Below are positions 34,326 to 44,850 of a stretch of DNA of 64,000 nucleotides, piece after piece. The stretch's first letter is position 1; each line of letters starts with the position of its first letter. The position numbers and the translations under genes were made by a program. The notes beneath the pieces were generated by a model. That model was given only the letters and a program-made list of their open reading frames with translations. It was not told the DNA's origin and made no database searches. Source of the DNA: Carnegiea gigantea (taxonomy: Eukaryota > Streptophyta > Magnoliopsida > Caryophyllales > Cactaceae); the NCBI GenBank assembly GCA_029747015.1, contig JAKOGI010000576.1:18501-82500 (forward strand), read 5' to 3'.

Positions 34326-35500
34326 CTAATGCCTGTAAAAGAGTCTTGTCATATGAGTACTCCTTCCCAACAAAAATATTCTTGGAAATTATAATCATGC
34401 CATGCTCAAAATCATAACTAGTATTAACCACTAGTTTCTCAATCTTGTCGCTCTCTCTCAAGGGAGCTAAAGCGAAAACAGCATCAAGAAGAACTATATC
34501 GCTCTTAAGATCATCCCTAGTCTCAAGATGAGGGTTGATCAATAGGAGATGCAATGAAGGATCACTCATGCCCTTAAAAGTCATTTGATTAAAAGAGTGA
34601 GAGTATGATTTAACATCATAGTCCTAGAGAAGATCATCAGAACGTGGTAGAGTAATGCATTTAAGAGATTGAGGGGGATGAAGAAGAGGAACTTCAAGTT
34701 AATGCTTAGAATGAAGCGTAGTACCCCCCAAAGAAACAAAGCCATTAGGTAGTTTACCCTCATTATCCATAACAATTTTAGATGGAGTACATGGGGCTTC
34801 GCTAATTGTCTGCCACTCATATTTCTTATCATTTAAATCCTTGAGAAAGTCCTAAGCCTCATTAGCGTTCTTGCAAAGAAACTCTCCCCGTCACTTAGAT
34901 TCAACCATTATCCTATTACTCATATCCAACACCTCATAATTAATTTGGCACAAGTTCCATTTCTCTAAAGCATAGTGAGGGCATTGAGTGAACAACTACT
35001 TAAACCTATTCATATAATTCCAAAAAGACTTATGTTCACATTTGACAAAAAAGATGATTTCATTCCTCAGCTAATGGTCTTGCTAGTGGGAAAGTATCTC
35101 TTAAGGAAGATATCAATAAAAGAATCTTAAGATATAATAGAACCAACCTTAAGACTATACCCAGGCATGTGAATTAACGAAAAAACCTTCTCAAAATCTT
35201 AAATAAATAAATGAGGACCTTCAAAACTGATAAACTTGGGGAGTATACCGACATGATTCGAGTTGAACTCAAATGTCACATCCTTTGGAATATGAGGGAG
35301 GTCAAAACATGATTGAGGGGAAGTTTGGGAGAATAGAAGTAATCCCTTAATAAACGTAGTGGGTCAGGTTCCAATCTTTCAAGAATCGGCTCATCAAGTT
35401 TAGTCGACTAGTGCTCCACATTAACTACATTTGTTTGCTGAAAACTTCCAAGCCCATCATTCACAGCCAATGAGCTACAACTTTTTGCTTACAATTTTTA
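34326..35500 (-). pseudogene. gag relic of element C
   Basis: The minus strand near 34970-35080 reads KSFWNYMNRFK, a stop, then LFTQCPHYALEKWNLCQ. This is the S-F-W-x-Y-x-x-R-F-K...C-P-H-H-x...W pattern of plant gypsy gag proteins. It continues as NANEA, stop, DFLKDLNDKKYEWQTI near 34810-34880. The open pieces 34581-34832 and 34285-34584 follow, with no family that I recognise (DLKSDIVLLDAVFALAPLRE). Stops are frequent. Confidence 0.55.
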
Positions 35501-35673
35501 TTATTTTTTTAGATTTTTCACAGTTTCCAAGTTTTGTGCGTTTTTCAATGTCATCCACATAAGCAGCTACTCTATAACTCAAGACAAAAAATAAAGAAAT
35601 AATAAAAGGGACTACACTAGCAAACAATGAACTAAAAGGAGGCATATTTATAAAAAGTGACTTAATTTTGCGC

Positions 35674-35697
35674 CATGGTGTCGTCAACTGCACCAAT
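35674..35697 (-). promoter_or_regulatory. degenerate primer binding site of element C
   Basis: The minus strand reads TTGGTGCAGTTGACGACACC right after LTR-like sequence ending ...GCTAACA. It resembles TTGGCGCCGTTG-type sites. Confidence 0.45.
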
Positions 35698-35845
35698 TTG
35701 TTAGCATAGTTTTTTTTTTTGGAGGGAGAAGGGCGAAAATTTGTTGTCCTCTGGGACAGTGTGGAAATCAAGTCATTAGTTATTTTTAGCCAAAATCTAA
35801 CCTAGGGAAAGTGATAAATGTCACTAAGCATCATTAATTAAATGT

Positions 35846-36030
35846 TGTAAGATGTAAGGAGCTATAAGCTGTAAGAAGTTGTAAGGAGTTCTAAGAAGCT
35901 GTAAGAAGATGTAAGACGCTGTAGGAAGATAGAAGACACTGTAAGAAGATGTAAGACGGTGTATGAAGATGTAAGGAATTATAAGAAACTACAAGAAGAT
36001 GTAAGAAGCTGTAAGGATAGATGTAAAGAG
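35846..36030. repeat. GATGTAAGAA/GCTGTAAGAA array 1
   Basis: About a dozen imperfect 10-15-bp units of the form g(a/c)tgtaagaa(g) in one orientation. They occur only here and at 36868-36975. Confidence 0.75.
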
Positions 36031-36867
36031 TTGTTGAACTATCAAAAAGTTGCATAGTATAATTTTTTAGATATATATGTATAACTATTGGTCTTCAAAT
36101 GTATCAATTATGAAAAAAAATTATTTTATGAAAGTAGATTACGTATATCACTGATATCTATGACATAATTTTTATAACAAGCACTAAACAAATTATATTT
36201 TATCATTATAGAAAAAAAGTTATTTTTCTACAACTATCATTTTAGAAAATAAAAAATAATATTGAAATAACATAATTAATCAAAATAAACCTTTGAACTA
36301 GTCTATTAAACATCAAGAAAATAAATTCAAGCTGGCAATATGTAGAACCAAATATGTTCAGCACTTGAGGTGATTTTTCAGTATTGACATTAGTTTCACC
36401 TCCATATAAGCAAATTAAAAAATATAATTTTTCTCAGCAAAATTGAATAGAACCCTAAAAATAAAATCATATTTTAGAATTAAATGCAATCAATGTTTAA
36501 TTATATCACGATGGCAACCAAGTTGTCATGAACAAACATATTGGTGAAATAGCTGAAATGCTTTCGTCACCTACAGTTTGACTATTCTAATGCATGATTC
36601 ACGTCGATACTCAAACATAAATTCAATTTTGTATCACAATTTTAAAACATGTTGAGTTATTTTCTCTACAATGGCATATATGCTTCATGTCGAAACTCAA
36701 ATATTAATTCACATTGTTAAATTATGTGTTTATATTTATACAAATACTATTATTCATAAAAAGGTTATAAGATTTTTCATATTGGTATATAGAAAATACA
36801 TACATATTTCCATATAAATATGAGAATAAAATAGATGATAAACAGAATGTTATAAAAAATATATAAA
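36031..36867. other. AT-rich core between the two GATGTAAG arrays
   Basis: About 840 bp of very AT-rich sequence without open frames. A loose internal repeat is seen around 36598-36640 and 36685-36715 (cacgtcgatactcaaa / catgtcgaaactcaaa). Confidence 0.5.
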
Positions 36868-36975
36868 GAGATTTAAGAAGATGTAAGAAGATGTAAGGAG
36901 ATATGGGGAGGTGTATGAAGATGTAAGGAGATATAAGGAGATATAAGAAGCTGCAAGGAGATATAAGCTGTAAGC
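36868..36975. repeat. GATGTAAGAA array 2
   Basis: About eight units (gatgtaagaa, gatgtaagga, gatataagga), same orientation as array 1, ending gctgtaagctaa. Confidence 0.75.
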
Positions 36976-37483
36976 TAATTACTCACTAATCCTAAAATAA
37001 ATACGATTAATTAAACTAAACTAGAAAAAACATAAAAAAAAGTTAACACAGAATATCATATTAACTAATAATAACTAGCAAAGCATTTAATTAACTAAGA
37101 AATCATTTAATTTACTAATTAAAAGAAGAGAGAAAAAAGGGAGTACCTCAAAAGCTTAAAAATCCAACTGTCAAGGTTGGCCTCCATTGTTGGAGCAAGT
37201 AGATGATGGGAGGTGGATTTCCCACTTATTCTAACTAATCTAACTCAACTACTCCTAATCTGACCCATTGAGACTTAAAAACTCAAACTTGTAAAAACAG
37301 GGTTTCAAACCCTAAGATGGAGGAGGGACAATGAGCCTAAAATTTACATTCTTAAAGCGAGAGATAAAGAGTAGATAAGAGAATAGAAGGATGCTTAGAG
37401 AGGGAGCCACCAATTTCAACCCCTTAACAAATAAAAGCATGCAAATTTGGGCATTAAACTAGTAAATCACTCTCAACAAAGCA

Positions 37484-38490
37484 AGAACTTGAATGAAAAT
37501 GAAGATTGAAGGCAGAAAAAGAAAGCTAATTGCATCAAAACTTCGTACTGTTGAAATGTGGCTGCAAAATAAAACTAAATCTAAACTAATCTCTCTTAAA
37601 TTCTAGGCTAAACCATATCCTTAAAATCTAAAAATTAGATTATCACACAAATGGGGAAAGGGGGCTTTAAATAGATCTCGATGCAGCTAATTTGGCATAA
37701 GCGTGCCATGTGGCAAGGGCAGACCTTACCAAGTTTATGGAATTCTATACAGAAATTGAGCAAAAATAGGATTTGGCCTGCTCGTGCCACTGGCAGCTCA
37801 TGCCAAATATCTGCATTATTCTGCTTCCTTATTTCTCCCATAATTTTTGTGCTTACTCACCCAACTTTGCTTTATGGTTCTCCCATGCTATCTGCTAAGC
37901 TTTTTCGGGTTAATATGCATAACTATTAGCATGCTTAGCACCAATTTTCCACCACTTCACCAATTCTCTTTGAGAACTTGAATTAAAAATGAAGATTAAA
38001 TACAGAGAAATAAAGCTAATTGCATTAAAACTTTATTACTCTTAAAATGTGGCTACAAAATAAATCTAAATCCAGACCAATCTCCCATAAATCCTAAGCT
38101 AAACCTTATTCTTAAAATTTAAAAATTAAATTATTACACAAATGAGGGACAGGGCTTCAGATAGATCTCAACGCGGCAAATTCGGCATGGTCGGGCTATG
38201 TGGCAACAACAGACCTTGCTAAGTTTAAGGAATTCGGCACAGTAATAGAGCAAAAATAGGATTTGGCATGCCTGTGCCACTCGCAGCCCTTGTCGCCTGG
38301 CACTGGCAGCCCATGTTAAAAATCTGCATTGTTCTTATTCCTTATTTTTCCCATAATTTTTGTGCTTATTGACTCGACTTTGCTTCATGGTTTTCCCATG
38401 TGATCTTCTTAGTTTTTCCGAGTTAATATGCCTAACTTTTAGCATATTTTGCACCAATTTTCCGTCACTTCATGAATTCTCTTTATTACC
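37484..38490. repeat. 492-bp tandem duplication in the LTR of element C
   Basis: Unit 1 (37484-37974) and unit 2 (37975-38490) both start gaacttgaat and end caccaattttcc...caattctctttg. They differ by many substitutions and a small insertion of about 20 bp in unit 2. Each unit carries a TTTAAATAG or TTCAGATAG site before a gatctc motif. Open frames at 37635-37929 lie within unit 1 only. Confidence 0.85.
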
Positions 38491-38581
38491 TAGAAAAGCA
38501 ACAAAACAGTAATAAACAACCTAATTTAACAATTATTTAAGCTTATCTGGGTAGAATGTGGGGTAAAATTCACGTGTTTCA

Positions 38582-39330
38582 TGCCTGGACAACATACAAG
38601 ACCCTTTCCATTTTAATTGTCTTAAGCTTATTATCAATGACATGACAAATCATTGTAATCATATGAGTCATAAAACTACTAGCCTTCAGCATTCTTGAAC
38701 TCTTACATATGCAAAAGCTTTGCTAGTGAGGCTTCTTCCTATGAAGCAAGTAGAAAAGAAGATAGCTAACGATGGTGATAATTATGCTAGACCTAAGTTA
38801 GCAAAGACTAACATCATAAAGTTTTAAGAAAATCTTAATGCAAGGATGAAAGGGAACAATAGACCCATTGTTGAAGAATAATACAAAAACTAATGTATCC
38901 TCCCGCATTTGTATCACCACACTTAATTACAATGTGGGGAGAAAAATGATAAAACTAGCTAGTTTCCTCGATTCCTCATTCAATAAGTGTGGGTAAATTA
39001 TGAACCTATTCCTATACTTATTAAGTGTGAGGAATTCAAAAAAGCTTCTATAATTATTTTTTATTATATTAATCACGTAATACGTACAAAATATTGCAAT
39101 ATTTATATCTAAATATATTAGCCAAAGGAATAAAACAAAAAATAAAAAAATACACAAAATATCTAACAAAATCAAATTATAATCAAACATATTAATAAAG
39201 GAAAGATTAGTGGGTACTTCACATCGCAAGCACAGTCGTCTACCCCCTAAAAGCAAAATAACTCCAGCGAAATAGCTCCAGCGCAATTGAATCCCTAGAA
39301 TTCGAACTTCTTAATTCCCTCTTCATCTAG
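38582..39330. other. unassigned AT-rich sequence with ACACTTA/TAAGTGT motifs
   Basis: At 38917-39055 are several CCACACTTA, ATGTGGGG, TAAGTGTGGG and CTATACTTATTAAGTGT motifs in both orientations. This is the same vocabulary as the foldbacks at 44.64 and 48.74 kb. The minus-strand ORF 38927-39286 spans this AT-rich tract and is not convincing. Confidence 0.5.
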
Positions 39331-42300
39331 GTTATGAATTTCTAAAGATTCCCTAAACAAGGACAGCTCGCGTCAAAAATCCCGTTGAGATTGTCCATGA
39401 ATGAGGCCAAATTGAAGCTGGTTCAATTATCTTTCAACCAAAATTTCTCTCAGATGTGGAGAGTAAACCGTGGGAGGGAGAATGGGGAATCGCCAGTGAC
39501 GTGGAAGAGAGGGACAGAGTGTACATGATCGGTGGTCCGGGAAACACTGGCGAGCTCCGAACACATCTACATTGGGCATTGGTTTCGCCTTTGGTGGCAG
39601 AGCAGTGGTGGCGGGGCAGTTTTGGCATAACTAGTGGGCGTTTGTGGCATCAGCAGTGACATTTTTCCAATGACATTGTTAGGTAAGATGCTATCGAATT
39701 TATGCCCCTTCCCCTCTAGTTCCTGAACTCAATTAATTTTCAGCATGAATAATATGGTGGTGCTTCTTGATTTCTAAGAAGAAATGATCCTGTTATGGGA
39801 ATGGGAGGCTTCTCTATGGATATGAGACTTAAGAGTGACTTTGTCTTGTGTAATGCACCCACCAGTACCTTGAAGTCTTGTGCCTGTATCATGCACCTGA
39901 GTCCTTTGGCTAAAGCAATTTGTAATGTCTAATATGGACCTTCAATTAGCGTTCTTGAAAATGCAAGATTTTTGGAATTCTTGGAAGCCACTATATGGTT
40001 GTAATTATGTGCTTAATGTGCAACTAGCAGCACCAGAACTATTATTTTTGCATTAGTAAAAGCTTGGCCAGTTTTATATGGCATTAAGTAATTGAGGGAA
40101 CTAGTTGCTCAAGTTCCAGTCATTGTTATATCTTTTTCACAAAAGGCTTTGTTACCAGTATATTGATCTTGAGTTGAACTTGTCTTGAATTGATGTAAGA
40201 TGATCTCTGATCTTTTTGCTGAAAATATGTCCACTTGACTCTACAAGATATCCCATTTGCTGTTCAATCCTTCAGGTTGAGGTCCTACCTCTTCCCAGTT
40301 ATGAAGAGAAGGAAGAGCAATTCAAATAATAGGTATACATATGGTGGCAGTTTCCTTTTCTAAAGTAATCTTTGGTCGAAATTGTCATTGTAAATTGTGG
40401 TTATTATCCCCTTTTGTTAGATTAAAAATTACAGCTTTCATTGTTTTTGAGATTTAGTTTGGTGGATTATGAGATAGGAGGGCTACAGAGTTCAAATCTA
40501 ATTTCAGTGGGTTAGCCCTTCCCTTCCAACCATAATTACCATAATTATCACTCCATGTACTTCTAGAATAGCTCATTTGTGTTTGGTTTTTGTTAAGAGA
40601 ACTTGGTTTTCTTACATCTCTTCTTGTGGTGGCTTGCCAGACTATGTACAGAAGTGGCTTCGATTGGAGGAGGCCTCACAATCTGGCCATGCCCTAGGCT
40701 TTGGAAAGAGGCTTAGTTCAATCATTGGGAATTATGTATCTAGGCAAGTAATCAAGGATTGTGTCAATATTTCTCACTTGGCATTGTTTTTGAAACTCAC
40801 TTGAAAGTTTGCATTAAGTTAATGCTGCTGTCACTTGGCCACAATGATGTTGGAGTCTTGAGTATCTGACAGGTTGACATTGCTATAGTAATTGTGTTCG
40901 TCAATTTGTGGGAACTTTCTGGTTAATTTTGAACTGAACGGCTAAGTCATCTTGCATGATTGAATGTCCTGAGATGATTAATTCTAGGAGTTACATTTCT
41001 AAACTTCGTTTTACTTTGCTCATGCAAATGGAGAAGGTAGTTACCAAATAGGAAATGCTGTTGCTGGTTCTGCTTTCTTCAGTAAACTTATGCATTATAA
41101 CTATCCTTGACAACACTGAACATGTTGTACATTATTCATGTTGTTTTAACAAAGATTAAATTAGCAATATCAGTAAATAAGTAGCTAAGTAAGTTTGTCT
41201 CTAAACATTTTGTCAAAAAGACTCACTAAGTTTTGAGCAATTGAAAATTGGTTTGCCTTAATTAACACCATCTTTTCAATTTGGCCGATAAATAATATTA
41301 GGTGTTAGTGTTGTCTGTTCTTTGTCCATTTCTGGTCAAGTAACTCTTTCTAAAGCAACACATTATTTATTTATTTATAGTTTAGAGATTAGAAATTCTT
41401 CTTGCTAGTGGGGTCATCCAGAGATATCAATTGAGTTTGATCTATGTTCAAGGCAATAGATAGTGGCAATATGGCAAAATTAGCTTGATATCTTCTTTAC
41501 TCAAAGCCATCTCAACCATTTGAATTGTCATATTTATGATGGCCTCGGGCGAGTGACCCTTGTAGATTCTGGTGACTTGGTGATTCTATATCTGGTTAGA
41601 TTTCATTGATGCTCTTAAAATACTTATCATTTGGTTAACTTTTAGGCTTGTGGTGGATTATCTTATGGAGAGCTCGCGAAAAGATAACAAGTGATTACTC
41701 ATTAGAAGAAAGGGTGGACGTCTAGACTGTGATACCAATGGTCCTAAATTTGTGCTTAAATAATGGATTTGATATGTTTCCAACAGTACTAGTTACTGAT
41801 GGTTCGTACATGATTGATAGGCACATGGACATACATGGCCATCCCCTTAAAATTCAAGTAAGTTATCATGATTTGTTCTTCACGATGCCTTTTCTGTGGG
41901 ATCTTTGTCGCTTCCATTCAACTTATTTTGTGGTTGTTGTTCTCATAAAGTATCACATCAAATTAGCCCTTTCTTGTAGATGTGGCCTGTCTTGCTAATT
42001 TCTCTTTGTTTGCATTAATCTTTACATTTGTTGTTTGTGATAATGGCATTCCACCTAGCTGTTGTTGTGTCAGGATGCCATATTTTGCTATTGATTGCTG
42101 AATCATGCTAGGCAATGCTATTGAGTTCTATATTCAGCTAAATTCCTTCTATGACTATTTGTAGTAGAAATGATTTCTAGTAAGTATTGTGCAAAAAAGT
42201 GCTATTTGAGTTCATGCTAACATTTTTCTTTTCCTGGTTAAGTTTGATGAGCCGGAATGAATTCAAATAAAGAATATTTCCATTTTCAGTGGGGGTGTCA

Positions 42301-42549
42301 TTAATGCAACAACATTTTGTAAGAGCAACTTGATATAGTGATTTTTATCATAGAATCCTATCTAAATCAATGAGCCAAAGTCATGCATTTAGCAAAGGAG
42401 TTGGGAATTAGGGAATGACCAAATTTACATAACCTTTCACTACAATTAAATTGTAGAGAGCATGTTCGTGGTCGATCTCATTTTGCAAGGATTTAAGTGT
42501 ATTTACTCTACAATGGTAGTATAAGATAGTTTATTATAGAATCAGTTTG

Positions 42550-42776
42550 CTTTATATTGTTGGTACTCCGACTGTGTGGGCTATGGATTTGTGATCTCCG
42601 ACGTGTTGCCGTTGAGCCTGGTGGATATATTTATTATGTTTCTATTGTTACAGGTACTTATTGTAAGGCTATAAGCCCAAGTCATGGCCAGTTTTTAAGA
42701 GAAACTCTATCCGTTTATTTCCATGATTCTAGAAATCACTAATATATATCACTAGCCGTGGGGTTAGGGTGTTACA
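42550..42776 (+). repeat. LTR-end fragment of family B
   Basis: It carries the family B motif series (tgtgatctccgacgtgttgcc, aaggctataagccc, gaaactctatccgttt) and ends ggggttagggtgttaca at 42776. No primer site follows. It lies in what would be the intron between two of the putative exons. Confidence 0.65.
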
Positions 42777-43325
42777 CTATATTTTCACAGTTGGTCAGTT
42801 TCTTACTTCTAAGTGTGATGGTGGAGGCCTGTTTCTTGGGTAAATGCATATGAAGCATGTGGGGCATACGAATTTGGATTGTCCAAGTGACAATTCAAGT
42901 TTAAATGTCTGCAGTGGGACTTAGCTATGGAACTAACATACTGAGCAAGAGGTTAGCTTTGCATCCCTTTGTTTCTTTCCTTCTTTTTTAGGGGAGATGT
43001 TAAAGAGAAAATGGTTCTGAAATTAGGTCTTATGCACCATTAGTCCATTAAAAAGCAAGCTAGTAGGTCATAGAGCGCACTTCAATGTGACTCCCATAGT
43101 CTCACACATACAAATACAATAAAACATATGCTTAACACAACATTTTTAAGTTCTAAGGCACTTTTGGAGGACTGAAACGGCAGATATATGTCATTATCCA
43201 ATGTGAATGAAAATTCCCATATAGGCGGCATGATATAAAAATGCTTGTATATTCTTACATTTATGGTTTGATTTGTCATTTACTTTGGTTAAGTAAGCCT
43301 AAAAATAAAACATTATTTATTGTAG

Positions 43326-43412
43326 GCCTACATTGAGGGTAAAAAGAAGGTAGACAAAGACTTACTGAGCAAGATTCTTTACGAAACGTTATCGCTACTC
43401 TTCAGTAACCTG
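43326..43412 (+). other. putative 87-bp exon cut by the 4.1-kb duplication
   Basis: An acceptor (T-rich tract, ttgtag) and a donor (ctg|gtaaga) bound 29 open codons, AYIEGKKKVDKDLLSKILYE and a further nine residues. Codon usage and both splice sites look genuine. The last ~19 bp and the donor are repeated at the start of the second 4.1-kb unit. The product is not recognised. Confidence 0.4.
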
Positions 43413-43439
43413 GTAAGAGTATGCTATTCATTTTCATTT

Positions 43440-44025
43440 AGGGTTTTATTGTTAGTTGAACTTAGTTGTTGTTCTGTTCTTGGTTGAATTCCGTTTGATT
43501 CTATTATTGGTTTAACTTAGTTGGTTATATTGTTAGTTGAATTTAATTGAGTTATATTGTTGGTTGAACTAACGGTTTTATTGTTGGTCGAACTCAGTTT
43601 AGTTCTATTGTTTGTTTAACTCACTTAGGTTCGATTATTGGTTGAACTCGATTGGATTTCATTATCGGTTGCAATCAGTTGGTTCTATTATTGGTTGAAT
43701 TCAATTGAGTTCTACTATTGGTTGAACAAGTGGTTTTATTGTTGGTTGAACTCAGTTGGGTTTTATTGTTGGTTTAACTCACTTGGGTTCCATTATTGGT
43801 TGAACTGGGTTGGATTATATTATCGGTTGAACTCGCGTCGTTGCAGTTCTATTGTTGGTTGAACTTGGTTGTGGTTGTGTTATTGGTTGAACTCGATTAA
43901 AGTTAATTCTATTGTTAGGTGAACTCACCTAGGTCCCACATATTGTTAGTTGAAGTCCATTATGATTCTGTTCTTGTAGGGTCAACTCTGTTGTGGTTCT
44001 ATAGTTGGTTGTACTCTGTTGAGCG
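43440..44025. repeat. ggttgaactcagttgg minisatellite, unit 1
   Basis: About twenty 26-29-bp units (ttctattgttggttgaactcag) with a higher-order period of 158 bp: gaatttaattgag at 43539 recurs as gaattcaattgag at 43697, and the variant order between them also recurs. The open frame at 43638-43862 is only a translation of this repeat. Confidence 0.9.
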
Positions 44026-44447
44026 TCTTTAAACTTGATTCTGCTGAGTCTACGTCTTAATTAATCTCTTTGGTTATCTTTTCTAAGAATTCATTTTTTT
44101 TGTGTGTTTCGATTGTCTAGCAGGTTCTATTTCTGGAGCTAAGATCTCTTAGTGAATAAAATGAAGATGGAGATTTTTTTATATATTCTACTTGGATGTT
44201 AGACATGTTTTTAAAGTATAGTTTTAGGTAGCATAAGATATTCAATTAGCTACCTACAACAAAAAAAATTAGTAGGATGGATTCAAAACAACACAAGAAT
44301 ATTTAGTTTTGATGACCTTAGTCGTTGTTGATGTGTCTACAATTAATTTTTTAAGGCACTAATGTGTAATTATTTAATTGACATTTGATCTACTTTAATT
44401 TATTGGTTTGTTAATTTTATTCATTTATGTAGGGTGATGCGCACTGT

Positions 44448-44531
44448 TAATTAGTATAAAACTTGTTAGTTTAAAAAAGAACAATTGTATACAATTGTTC
44501 TATTTTTAACTTAATAAGTTTTATATTAATT
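44448..44531. repeat. 84-bp AT-rich palindrome centred on GTATAC, unit 1
   Basis: Arms of about 42 bp meet at GTATAC (44487-44492). The inner 24 bp are a perfect palindrome; the outer arms have a few mismatches. It could form a cruciform or hairpin and resembles a small foldback element. Confidence 0.85.
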
Positions 44532-44639
44532 ATTAGTATTACTTTTTAAAAAACTAAAACAACACTAATAACACTTTTAAGTATTGGAAAAATTACAACT
44601 TCTTGCATATTCCAGAGTGGGCATAGCGTAAAATGGCCG

Positions 44640-44850
44640 CACATAAATTGTGGGTAATTAGTACTTACTCCGCATTTATAAGTATGGGAAATATATCTTG
44701 ACCCACATTTCTATTAAGTGTGGAGAACACTTGCATACACTTAACCTCCCCACATTTAGTCTAAATGTGGGTAATTGCTATTTCTATACTTATAAGCGTG
44801 GTTATTAGCAAAATTAAATGTGGACGAAAGCAACCTTTTTTGCAATGGAA
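44640..44850. repeat. ACACTTA/TAAGTGT foldback, unit 1
   Basis: Arms at 44670-44693 and 44779-44801 are inverted (gcatttataagtat... against ...atacttataagcgtgg). A nested inverted pair cccacatttag/ctaaatgtggg lies at 44749-44771. Repeated CACTTA and AAGTGTGG words lie between. The pattern is like subterminal repeats of small DNA transposons; no terminal TIR or target duplication was proven. Confidence 0.65.

Larger units (their letters stand above)
34326..38581 (-). mobile_element. element C: minus-strand gypsy-type element (gag end plus 5' LTR)
   Basis: From the right: a 2.9-kb LTR (35699-38581), a degenerate primer site (35674-35697) and a decayed gag (34326-35500). The rest is cut off at 34325. 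The LTR starts on the minus strand with TGAAACACGTGAATTTTACC, a start resembling Athila-like and related non-autonomous elements. No pol is present. Confidence 0.6.
35699..38581 (-). repeat. 5' LTR of element C, expanded by internal repeats
   Basis: The boundaries are inferred from the TG...CA ends on the minus strand and the adjacent primer site; no second LTR is in the window to confirm them. It contains two GATGTAAG-type arrays and a 492-bp tandem duplication. Confidence 0.5.
39331..43412 (+). other. low-copy region with possible exons of a host or captured gene
   Basis: Four stretches look exon-like. 40275-40332 (after ttcaatccttcag, before gtatac) is open as LRSYLFPVMKRRKSNS. 40622-40745 (after cttgccag) reads YVQKWLRLEEASQSG and FGKRLSSIIGNYV. 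41729-41857 ends [11 protein letters not shown] before gtaagt. 43326-43412 is 29 codons between tgtag and gtaaga. The last two share phase 0 and would join in frame. I do not recognise the protein. The rest is intron-like, T-rich sequence. No start or end of a gene is established. Confidence 0.33.

Noticed and set aside
38927..39286. 119-residue minus-strand ORF with membrane-like segments
   Set aside because: It covers an AT-rich tract with foldback-like motifs; composition explains the hydrophobicity and no family is recognised.
39434..39659. Overlapping ORFs on both strands near 39.5 kb as a gene start
   Set aside because: Neither strand shows a convincing continuation into an exon, and the GC-richer tract alone can explain both frames.
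43638..43862. Open frame with repeated W-L-N-S residues
   Set aside because: It is a translation of the 26-29-bp minisatellite and the frame is not kept in the second unit.
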